Assembly (NCBI GenBank): GCA_947495985.1
Contig: CANMBD010000002.1
Location: 310,001 to 374,000 of the forward strand
From: an uncultured Sphingomonadaceae bacterium
Lineage (GTDB): Bacteria > Pseudomonadota > Alphaproteobacteria > Sphingomonadales > Sphingomonadaceae
Direction: 5' to 3'
DNA length: 64,000 bases
The notes beneath the pieces were generated by a model. The model made no database searches. It had not been told where the DNA came from and saw only the letters and a program-made list of their open reading frames with translations. This document shows positions 8,579 through 16,224 of this stretch, piece by piece. Numbering within the stretch: position 1 is the first letter of the stretch; each line of letters begins with the position of its first letter. Both the position numbers and the translations under genes were made by a program.

Positions 8579-10120
8579 CTATTTCGCTGCTTTCCTGCGA
8601 CCCTTGCCTGCCGTAGCGGAAGGTGTGGTCAGACGCTTTTTCGGTTTTTTGGCCGCAGCCTTTTTCGGCTTGGGCTTTTTCGCTGTTGCTGTATTGGCTT
8701 TCTTCGCCGCCGCCAGCAGTGCCTTGAAGCTTTTCTCTGCAAAATCGACATAGACAGCCGGGTCCGGCAGCATTTCCCGATCGGCCGTGATCGTCAGCAT
8801 GACCTCTCCGTGATAGCTGGTCACGATATGGAAAACGCCCATGCCGTCAGTCGGTAATCCCATGCCAAAGCTGCGCTTCAGCTCGGCACCAGCAAAATAC
8901 ATAGAGACTGGTGGTCCCGGCACATTGGTGACGACAGTATTCATCTGAGGCGCGACGGTCTGGCCCAGCCCCATGCGCGCAGCCAGTTTCGTGGCAGCGG
9001 CCGTCAGTCCCGCCGGCATCGCGCCGCTCAGTTCCATCAACGTCCGCGCACCGACCGCTTCAACCATATGCTTGGACCGGTTGGTTTCTTTCGCGACGAA
9101 TTCCAACCGTTTTGCAGCATCAGCAATATGCGTGCCGAGGCCGACAGTCATCATCGAGACCTGATTGCCACCAGCTGCTTCGCCATTGTCATCGCGCACA
9201 GAAATAGGGGCGCCGGCTTTCAATGTGTTATCCGGCAGCTCGCCCTTGCTTTCCAGATAGGCACGCATCGTTCCGCCGACCACGGTCAGCATGACGTCAT
9301 TCACCGTCACACCGGGGAATGCGGTGCGAATGGTCTTGATATCGCTGAGCGGGAACATCTTGCCGTCAAACACCCGGTGCGGCGTCAATCTTTCACCAAA
9401 GCGGGTCTTGGGAATACCGGTTGAAGCGTCCTTTTGTTGCTTATTCTCTCTCGCAAAATCGAACATCCGCTTTGGCACAGGAAGCAGCTTGCCCAGCGTC
9501 TGGAGGCCGCGCACCGGATTGGCGATATTGTTCACCTGTGCCCGCATCAACAGGCCGAGGTCATTCGGCTTTGCTTCCGGCCGCCATTGCTTGTCCCATT
9601 TGCGCGGCTTCATTTTCGCATCAAGATCATGCAACGCCAAAGTCATTTGCAATCCTGATTGTCCATCCACTGCCGCATGGTGGAATTTGTGCACCAAGGC
9701 GAAGCTGCCCCTGGGAATGCCCTCGACATTGTCGAGACCTTCGATGACGGTGAATTCCCAGAGCGGACGATTCATGTCCAAAGGCCGCGCATAAATCCGT
9801 GCTGCCTGAATACAAAGCTGCCGCCAGTCGCCGGGTTGCGGCAAAGCGATATGTCGGACATGATATTCGAGATCGAAATTATCATCCTCGATCCAATAGG
9901 GGTGATCGAGGTCGAGCGGCACGCGCACCAGTTTCTGACGGAATATCCGCGCACCATCAAGCCGGCCTTCAATATAGTGCAAAATATCCTTGAACCCGAC
10001 CTTGCCGCCGGGAGCGGTCGATGGATCATAGATGAGCAACTGGCCAATATGCATCGGCGTATTGCGTGTTTCCGTATAGGCAAACATCGCATCAAGTGCG
10101 CCTAGTTGTTCCATATCCAT
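8579..10120 (-). CDS. Wax ester synthase / diacylglycerol acyltransferase (WS/DGAT)
   Basis: Bifunctional acyltransferase that esterifies an alcohol or diacylglycerol with acyl-CoA to make wax ester or triacylglycerol. The N-terminus MEQLGALDAMFAYTE and the catalytic HHAAVDG (about 147-153) are diagnostic. NDVMLTVVGGTMRAYL and MNTVVTNVPGPP match the C-terminal domain. I start at ATG 10120 because GAGGGG immediately precedes it; an ATG two codons later is equally possible, and the frame is open to an ATG at 10150. Oddly, the last about 45 residues form a Lys/Ala/Pro-rich basic tail (repeats like KKPKPKKAAAKKPKKR) resembling histone-H1-like or granule-associated tails. Storage lipid synthesis next to beta-oxidation genes is coherent. 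Confidence 0.93.
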   Translation of the reverse strand: MDMEQLGALDAMFAYTETRNTPMHIGQLLIYDPSTAPGGKVGFKDILHYIEGRLDGARIFRQKLVRVPLDLDHPYWIEDDNFDLEYHVRHIALPQPGDWRQLCIQAARIYARPLDMNRPLWEFTVIEGLDNVEGIPRGSFALVHKFHHAAVDGQSGLQMTLALHDLDAKMKPRKWDKQWRPEAKPNDLGLLMRAQVNNIANPVRGLQTLGKLLPVPKRMFDFARENKQQKDASTGIPKTRFGERLTPHRVFDGKMFPLSDIKTIRTAFPGVTVNDVMLTVVGGTMRAYLESKGELPDNTLKAGAPISVRDDNGEAAGGNQVSMMTVGLGTHIADAAKRLEFVAKETNRSKHMVEAVGARTLMELSGAMPAGLTAAATKLAARMGLGQTVAPQMNTVVTNVPGPPVSMYFAGAELKRSFGMGLPTDGMGVFHIVTSYHGEVMLTITADREMLPDPAVYVDFAEKSFKALLAAAKKANTATAKKPKPKKAAAKKPKKRLTTPSATAGKGRRKAAK

Positions 10121-10209
10121 ACCCCTCGTGATTCTTGTTGAGGCAAGCATAAATCAGATTAGTTAAAGAAGCGAATCGGTTAAGCAATCGGGACAAGCGC
10201 AAGACTAGG

Positions 10210-12360
10210 CTAATTGGTCAGGGAAGCTTCACTTCTGAACAGCCGCGTCACTTTATCGAGCAAGCCGCCCGCGACCGATCGACCTGTCGCAGCAATTTCG
10301 ACGCTGCCCGGGGTCAGCTGCAACGCCTCGCCATCCTTATAGACTTTTTTCGCAGCGATCAGGCGCACACGGTAAAGCGCCGCTCGGGGCCGCAAGATAT
10401 TCTCGTCCTTGTCCGAGGCGATGGGACCACCATTAACCGAGGCCAATATCGGCTGATCAATTCTCTCAACCGCATACGTCGATTTCTCGACCAGCATGGC
10501 GGCCCGGGAAGCCTGTACCGGATCATCGGGCACGAAGCGGCCGCGCGCGTCTTTGGATATGCGCCAGATATCATCTTCACTGACATAGGCCTGAATATCA
10601 TAGTCATCGGATGTGACGATATAGGCAATGGGCTCGGCCCCGCCGAGCCAACGCCCGCTGTGAATATCCGGCGACAGGTCGGTCACAATCCCGGCAATCG
10701 GCGCGCGCAGAACGAGCCGTTCGCTGCGCAGGTCGAGGCCGCTGAGTTGATCCTGTTCCTGCTTGAGTTCCCGTTCGAGAACCATGCGATTGGACAGGTC
10801 AATATCATCCGCAGCGCCGCGGCCAAATTGCAGTTGCAGATTGGCGATTCTGACCTTGGTGGCCGCGATAGACTGTTCCAGCTCGGGAGCTGAGAGTTGA
10901 ACCAGTGGCGCGCCGGCCGCAACTCTCTGGCCATTCTCGACAAACAGCTTTTCCACCTTACCCGGATCACCGGCGACAATCGGAGACGCTCCAATCGGGG
11001 TGAGCACCGCTGGCGCGCTGATATGGCGATCGAGTGGCAACAGGCAGAGCAGCAGCGCTATACCGCCTCCGATCAGTAGCAATCGCGTCCGCGATGTTGC
11101 CAATATCCGGTCCTTCATGCTGCCCCAGACCTTGAATTCCGAGAGGACAGGACGGGCAATGAAAACGGCAATTTCAACAACGAACAGGATCACCCCGAGC
11201 AATTTGAAAAACAGCGTGTAGACCAACAACGCGATACCGATGAACAGGAACAGGCGGTAGATCCAGGTCATCCACGCATAAACGATCATCCCGCGGCGCA
11301 ATCGGTCGGGTACCTGTTCGGGTGCGTCATCACCCAAAGCGAATAGCATCTCACGCAGCCGCCAGCGGCCCAGTGCGAAGGCGCGCGGTTGCAGATTGGG
11401 CACGCCAAGCCAGTCGGACAGCACATAATAGCCGTCAAAGCGCATGAACGGATTGAGGTTGATCGCGAGGCTCATTACCCAACTGGTGGTCGCAAGAATG
11501 AAGGCAACGCTGCGGAGCATACCGTCCGGCAGCAGCACCCAGGCCATGGTCGCAAGGCCCGCGATCATCAGCTCGACCGTGACACCAGCACAATCGATCA
11601 TCAGCCGCTGATTGCGCGATGTCAGCCGCCACGCGCCCGATGTATCGGTATAGAGAACCGGCATCATCACCAGAAAGCTGACCCCCATGCTCGGCACCCG
11701 GCAGCCAAATCGGGTGGCGGTATAGGCATGGCCCAGCTCATGGAGAATCTTGATCACAAATAGGCCGATTCCATAGGCGATCAGGCCCTGCCAGCTGAAG
11801 AAATAGAGAAAGGATGCGAGGAAACTGTCCCACTGGCGCGAAACCAGAAACAGGCCGGTGAGCGCCAGCAAAGCGAAGAAAGTCAGGGCCGGATAGGACC
11901 AGAGCGGCGCAACCTTGTCGATCGTCCGTTCCAGAAAAGCCGCCGGTTTGACAATCGGGATGCGGATGAACAGATAATTGTCCAGCATCCATTTCCACCA
12001 GGCTTTTTTGGCCGTTTCCCGCTGCTCCGTAAAGCTCGCGACCGTATCGCCCATCGGCGTCACCGTGAGACTGTTGGTCAGAGAAAAGTCGACAACCTGG
12101 CCAAAGGCATTGTTGATTTCTTCCTCGTCCAGACCTTCAGCGACAAGATCATCATTGACCTTCGCCAGATCACCCGATGCCCAGCGGGAGAGGATGCGAT
12201 ATTCAATTCTGCCCAGTTGGAAGAACAGATGCCGCACCGGGTCAAACAGGGTCCAGCTAGGGGCACCGGTGACCAGAGCCGCGCCCGGCTCAATCCGCAA
12301 TTCTTGCCGCAATGGCGGCAATAAGGGCCGTTCCGGTTCGACAGGCACAGCAGCGGTCAT
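10210..12360 (-). CDS. M50 zinc metalloprotease fused to HlyD-type adaptor domain
   Basis: A 716-residue membrane protein. Residues about 25-115 look like a small cytoplasmic winged-helix/PqqD-like region. Several hydrophobic segments follow (about 155-205, 225-300 and 365-400). The site-2-protease zinc motif HELGH is at 207-211, with the distal NPFMRFDG at 303-310. After a final membrane segment near 425-445, a periplasmic lipoyl/HlyD domain begins (GDPGKVEKLFVENGQRVAAG) with a coiled-coil hairpin and LVLRAPIAGIVTDLSPDIHSG. It is the last gene of the giant-surface-protein operon. Its start overlaps the preceding stop by four bases (ATGA). The fusion suggests cleavage or gating of the exported substrate. 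M50-HlyD proteins are known as a family, but their role is unsettled. Confidence 0.88.
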   Translation of the reverse strand: MTAAVPVEPERPLLPPLRQELRIEPGAALVTGAPSWTLFDPVRHLFFQLGRIEYRILSRWASGDLAKVNDDLVAEGLDEEEINNAFGQVVDFSLTNSLTVTPMGDTVASFTEQRETAKKAWWKWMLDNYLFIRIPIVKPAAFLERTIDKVAPLWSYPALTFFALLALTGLFLVSRQWDSFLASFLYFFSWQGLIAYGIGLFVIKILHELGHAYTATRFGCRVPSMGVSFLVMMPVLYTDTSGAWRLTSRNQRLMIDCAGVTVELMIAGLATMAWVLLPDGMLRSVAFILATTSWVMSLAINLNPFMRFDGYYVLSDWLGVPNLQPRAFALGRWRLREMLFALGDDAPEQVPDRLRRGMIVYAWMTWIYRLFLFIGIALLVYTLFFKLLGVILFVVEIAVFIARPVLSEFKVWGSMKDRILATSRTRLLLIGGGIALLLCLLPLDRHISAPAVLTPIGASPIVAGDPGKVEKLFVENGQRVAAGAPLVQLSAPELEQSIAATKVRIANLQLQFGRGAADDIDLSNRMVLERELKQEQDQLSGLDLRSERLVLRAPIAGIVTDLSPDIHSGRWLGGAEPIAYIVTSDDYDIQAYVSEDDIWRISKDARGRFVPDDPVQASRAAMLVEKSTYAVERIDQPILASVNGGPIASDKDENILRPRAALYRVRLIAAKKVYKDGEALQLTPGSVEIAATGRSVAGGLLDKVTRLFRSEASLTN

Positions 12361-13751
12361 AGGCCGATGGTTTGTCTAAAGCTCGCAATCGGGCGCTTGA
12401 GCAGTGAATAGATGAGCGGCACCCACTCGCCATAAAGCTTGGCGGTGCCGCGCGAGCCGATGCGCGGATTGTCCGACGTCGGTTGGGCTGTCACCGCAAA
12501 AGCCAAAATGCCTTCTGCTGTCTGCCGTGCCTGATAGCTGGCATGTTCCACCTTGCCCTCAATCGCCCAGAGTGGCTGAGCATCCAGCCAGACTTTCACG
12601 CGCGATCCGCGTTCGAGCGCCATCTGTTCGGCGGCGGGCAAATCGATGCGCAGCGCGATCTGGCCCGGATCGGCCACCTGCAATATCGGGTCGCCGACAT
12701 TGACCGCGCGCCCTTCCCAGTCGCGCCGGTCGCTGTAAATCGCCATGCCAGCGCGTGGCGCCTTGATCTGGGAAAGCCCCATCACATCATTGGCGAAATT
12801 ATAGTCAGCCTGGGCCAGCTCATATTCCGCGCGCAGGGTAGCAATCTCGCGGGTTTCGTCATCCTTGCCAAAGGCCGTGCTGGTCGACCGGTCTACGCGC
12901 GCCTTGGCCACGGCCAGTTTTTCCTGCGCGAGCTTCAGTTCGTTGGACAGCTTCACATCATCAAAAGAGACCAGCAATGCGCCTTCCTCGACCGCTGCAT
13001 TCGGGGCGACATGGATGCGCGAAATGACACCGGAAAACGGAGCGGCTACCATGAACGGACGCGCCGCGACCACTTCTACAGGTGCCAGTGCGGTCATACG
13101 AACCGGAAAGAGCGCAATGACCAATAGGGCAACCAAAATGCCGATTTTCTCTTTGCGGCCAAAGCGGCCGATGCGCTTGACTGGCTTGTCTCCGGTCAGT
13201 GCTCGCCAGCTATGCGAAACGGTTTCAGACAGCCGTGTCAGTCGATAGCCCTCACCTTCGCGAAACGGCGCTTCGCGCATCACCAGCAGCCCGCCAAATA
13301 CCTTATCCTCGCTGTCGAGCAAAGGTTGCCAGCGGCATTCGCCATAAGGATATTCCGCCAACGCGGGATCTTCACTCATCGCACCCAGCGTGAAATCATG
13401 CGGGCGATCCAGACCATCATTTTTGGCCAGTTTCGCGATCAGCTTTTCCATCGCCTGAATCAGCGGTGCGTTGCGATCGACCGAGGATATGCTGGAGGCG
13501 CAGACGATATGAAAATCATCACCAATGCGCGGCTGGCGCGCAATGAACATCTGCTCATAAGGCAGGATACGGCGCATTTCATTGGCGACATGATAGTGGA
13601 GTTCAGCGACGCCCGGCTGGCGGCGTATCTCTGCCTCAAATTGCAACAGGCTGGCGAGCATGTTTGCATCGCCCGACAAGGGTGCCCCCCCGGAGGCTAC
13701 GGGCAATATTGCAATGGGTGCGGGGTCAGAATCAGGAGGGCTGGCGGCCAT
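12357..13751 (-). CDS. HlyD-family adaptor with N-terminal GAF-like domain
   Basis: A 464-residue protein. Residues about 30-180 read as a GAF-like sensory fold (VAELHYHVANEMRRILPYEQ, then WQPLLDSEDKVFGGLLVMRE). A membrane segment at about 202-220 (IGILVALLVIALFPV) follows. The periplasmic part has the split lipoyl motif (FMVAAPFSGVISRIHVAPN and LSQIKAPRAGMAIYSDR) flanking a coiled coil of about 80 residues, then a beta-barrel. Adaptors of this type bridge inner-membrane transporters and TolC. The cytoplasmic GAF-like domain is unusual and may sense a ligand. The gene overlaps the upstream adaptor gene by 20 bases and the downstream M50 gene by four, so the whole set is translationally linked. 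Confidence 0.85.
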   Translation of the reverse strand: MAASPPDSDPAPIAILPVASGGAPLSGDANMLASLLQFEAEIRRQPGVAELHYHVANEMRRILPYEQMFIARQPRIGDDFHIVCASSISSVDRNAPLIQAMEKLIAKLAKNDGLDRPHDFTLGAMSEDPALAEYPYGECRWQPLLDSEDKVFGGLLVMREAPFREGEGYRLTRLSETVSHSWRALTGDKPVKRIGRFGRKEKIGILVALLVIALFPVRMTALAPVEVVAARPFMVAAPFSGVISRIHVAPNAAVEEGALLVSFDDVKLSNELKLAQEKLAVAKARVDRSTSTAFGKDDETREIATLRAEYELAQADYNFANDVMGLSQIKAPRAGMAIYSDRRDWEGRAVNVGDPILQVADPGQIALRIDLPAAEQMALERGSRVKVWLDAQPLWAIEGKVEHASYQARQTAEGILAFAVTAQPTSDNPRIGSRGTAKLYGEWVPLIYSLLKRPIASFRQTIGL

Positions 13752-14706
13752 CGGCTTTTGCTGCTTCTGATTTGCTCTGGGTACCAGATGTTGTTTTTTC
13801 CGCTGCTCTCTGCGCCGGTCTTTCCGACGGCTTCACAAACACGCCGGTACCGCTCATCCCCGGCAAGACCAGGCTTTCGGTTTTGTCGACATTGCCGGTG
13901 ACGCGAATGGTCTTGCTCACCGGATCGACCGATGCACCGAGCCGCGTAATCTGGCCGGTCACATCAGCCCCAGTTTCGTCGATCTTGAAGGTAAAATCGG
14001 CACCGGGACGCAGCCATGTGAGCCAGTTACTCGGCACGATCAGTTCGACTTCAAGATCACCGCCGCTCTGGATCGTCAGCAATGGCTGGCCGCTTGCCGC
14101 AATCTCTCCGCGACCCGCAATTTCTTCAACCACCGTGCCGGAAAACGGCGCATAGACAGCACAATCGGTCAGGTTCGCCTTGATCGCATTGGCTTCGGCA
14201 TTGGCCTTGCCGAGATTGGCTTTGGCCACCGCGACCTCATTCTTACCGATCGCCTCATATTGGTCGAGTTCGACATTGGTTTTGTACGTCACATTATAGG
14301 CATTGGCCGCCGCCTGCGCGGCTTTCAGCTCTGCACGAATGGCTGAGCAATCAAATTGCGCGAGCAGAGCACCTCTGCGGAAACTCTGTCCTTTGCCAAA
14401 AGGCATGGAGGTAATCCGTGCGGTCATTCGCGATGCAACGGTTGATTCCTGCTTGGGCTTGATCACCCCGCGCACGTCGGGATCAGGCTTGGGTTCCGGC
14501 TTTTTCACCTCTGCTTCAGCGGTTTCTGCCGCTTGTTCTTCCGTGACGCTCATTGCCGCTTCATTGCTTGACCAATTGGGGCCATCACCGCTGCTGGCAA
14601 TGCCCACACCTATGATCGCGGCCAGCGCAATGCTGCCGCCCCAAAGCCATGGAGCTTTTGATTTTTCTTCTATGTCCGGAGTACCATCTCCGGTTTCTTC
14701 ACTCAT
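13732..14706 (-). CDS. HlyD/RND-type periplasmic adaptor (324 aa)
   Basis: Membrane-fusion protein. One N-terminal membrane anchor (WLWGGSIALAAIIGVGIA) follows an acidic cytoplasmic leader. The lipoyl half-motifs are TARITSMPFGKGQSFRRG and DCAVYAPFSGTVVEEI, with an intervening alpha hairpin rich in Ala/Asn/Lys. A beta-barrel region follows (DLEVELIVPSNWLTWLRPG). AGGAA lies seven bases before the ATG. It sits nine bases after the TolC-like gene. With two further adaptor-type proteins downstream, it probably forms the periplasmic tunnel of the exporter for the giant protein. Confidence 0.9.
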   Translation of the reverse strand: MSEETGDGTPDIEEKSKAPWLWGGSIALAAIIGVGIASSGDGPNWSSNEAAMSVTEEQAAETAEAEVKKPEPKPDPDVRGVIKPKQESTVASRMTARITSMPFGKGQSFRRGALLAQFDCSAIRAELKAAQAAANAYNVTYKTNVELDQYEAIGKNEVAVAKANLGKANAEANAIKANLTDCAVYAPFSGTVVEEIAGRGEIAASGQPLLTIQSGGDLEVELIVPSNWLTWLRPGADFTFKIDETGADVTGQITRLGASVDPVSKTIRVTGNVDKTESLVLPGMSGTGVFVKPSERPAQRAAEKTTSGTQSKSEAAKADGRQPS

Positions 14707-14715
14707 CAGGGTTTC

Positions 14716-16209
14716 CTATTGGTCCAGCGTCATCGCAGCTTCGCGTTCCTGCCAAAGCGTCGCGAGAGAAGTGGTCAATGTGCTGACATCCTCACGGCCT
14801 GTCAGGTCTGGGGCAAAATCATCGATACCCATTGAGGCAAAGAGATTGGCATAGGCATTTTGTGCCTCTGCATAAGCTATATCATATTTGACCTCAGCCA
14901 CCAGCGTGTTCATTTCCTCACGCAGCAAGGTTTGCTGGCTCATTGCGCCTGCCTTGTGGCCCGCACGGATCTGATAGAGGATCTTGTCCTGCACCCGGTG
15001 CTGATGTTCGGCCGTCTGCAATTCTTCCTGCAAATGACCAAAGCGCGCCCGCGAGACGTGGACCTGTGTCATCACCGCCATGGTCAGCGCCAGTTCGCGT
15101 TGGCGCAGCAGGTCATCCTGCGCCCGCACCGCCTTTTTCTTGGGGCCGAGCTTGAACAGGTTGAGCACGTTCCAGCTGGCCTGCGCGCCATATTGGAACC
15201 AGTTATTGTTGAACAGGAAGTCGTTGGAATCGACATTCACGCCCAATATGCCGCGGAAACTGGGGAGAGCGGATAAGAGCGTCGCATCCAGTTCCTTGGC
15301 ATTAATCCGTTGACGATAGCTAACCTCACGCAATTCGGCGCGATTTTTCAGCGCAGTCATCATCATGTCCTCGCCCGTATATTGGACGGCAGGCAAAGTC
15401 TCGGTCCGGTCCGGCAGGACCAGCGAGAAATCGGTGCCAGGACGCAGGTTCATCAGGGCGGCCAACTGCGCCTTGGCCACCACCAGTTCGCGCTGCAACT
15501 TACGGATTTCGGCTTGAATCTGGACCAGTTCGCGCTGGTAGGTCAGTGCGGTGAGCGGTGCCGACAAGCGGCGCTCCGCTAGTCTTTCGCTATTGTCGAG
15601 CGTGGTGCTGACATTGCCTTCCAGCTCCTTGAGCTTGGTGAGCAGCCGTTCGGCACTGACCGCGCGCCAATAGGATGTGCGGACATCTTCGATAATCCGG
15701 TTGGCCACCTTGCGCCGGCGTTCCTGGGAAATCAGAAATTCGTCCGCTTTTTGTTGGGACCGGACATAGGACAGGCCAAAGTCGAGCACATCCCAGCTGA
15801 GCGACAGATCCGCCGTGAAAATATCGCGCTCGGCTGAGGTGGACGGTTCCAGCGACTGCCGCCGGGTGATCAGCGACAAGGAGCTGGCACCCGAGAAGTT
15901 ATTCCTTCCAGCATAGCCTGCATTGGCAACCAGTTGCGGCAACATGTCATAGCGTGACACGTTGAGCTCCCGCATCTTGAGCGCCTCTTCCATTAGCTCG
16001 ACCTTATAGTCGAGATTATATTTGAGCGCCCGGGCCATCGCCTCATAAAGGTTGATCGGTGCGGTCACCGGTTCTTGGTCGGCATCCACCGCAACAATAT
16101 TTTCGCGCGCCGTGGTATCAATTTGTGATGGTGTAAGCGGTTTGGGGTTCACCGCACAACCAGCCAGCAAAGCCAGCGCCGAAATACTCAGAGTGTGTTT
16201 CATGTGCAT
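14716..16209 (-). CDS. TolC/OprM-type outer-membrane efflux lipoprotein
   Basis: Outer-membrane channel protein of about 497 residues. I start at ATG 16209, giving a compact lipoprotein signal (MHMKHTLSISALALLAGC) with the lipobox LAGC, so the mature protein is probably lipid-anchored like OprM. The frame also has an ATG at 16224 directly against the stop of the giant gene, and one at 16203. Two long helical repeats with Leu/Ala/Gln heptads are visible (about 60-270 and 280-480), containing LSLSWDVLDFGLSYVRSQQ and ASWNVLNLFKLGPKKK, the usual TolC alpha-barrel pattern. It is immediately downstream of the giant gene and is the only outer-membrane component in the operon. Confidence 0.9.
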   Translation of the reverse strand: MHMKHTLSISALALLAGCAVNPKPLTPSQIDTTARENIVAVDADQEPVTAPINLYEAMARALKYNLDYKVELMEEALKMRELNVSRYDMLPQLVANAGYAGRNNFSGASSLSLITRRQSLEPSTSAERDIFTADLSLSWDVLDFGLSYVRSQQKADEFLISQERRRKVANRIIEDVRTSYWRAVSAERLLTKLKELEGNVSTTLDNSERLAERRLSAPLTALTYQRELVQIQAEIRKLQRELVVAKAQLAALMNLRPGTDFSLVLPDRTETLPAVQYTGEDMMMTALKNRAELREVSYRQRINAKELDATLLSALPSFRGILGVNVDSNDFLFNNNWFQYGAQASWNVLNLFKLGPKKKAVRAQDDLLRQRELALTMAVMTQVHVSRARFGHLQEELQTAEHQHRVQDKILYQIRAGHKAGAMSQQTLLREEMNTLVAEVKYDIAYAEAQNAYANLFASMGIDDFAPDLTGREDVSTLTTSLATLWQEREAAMTLDQ

Positions 16210-16224
16210 ATTCTGCTTTCCCAT

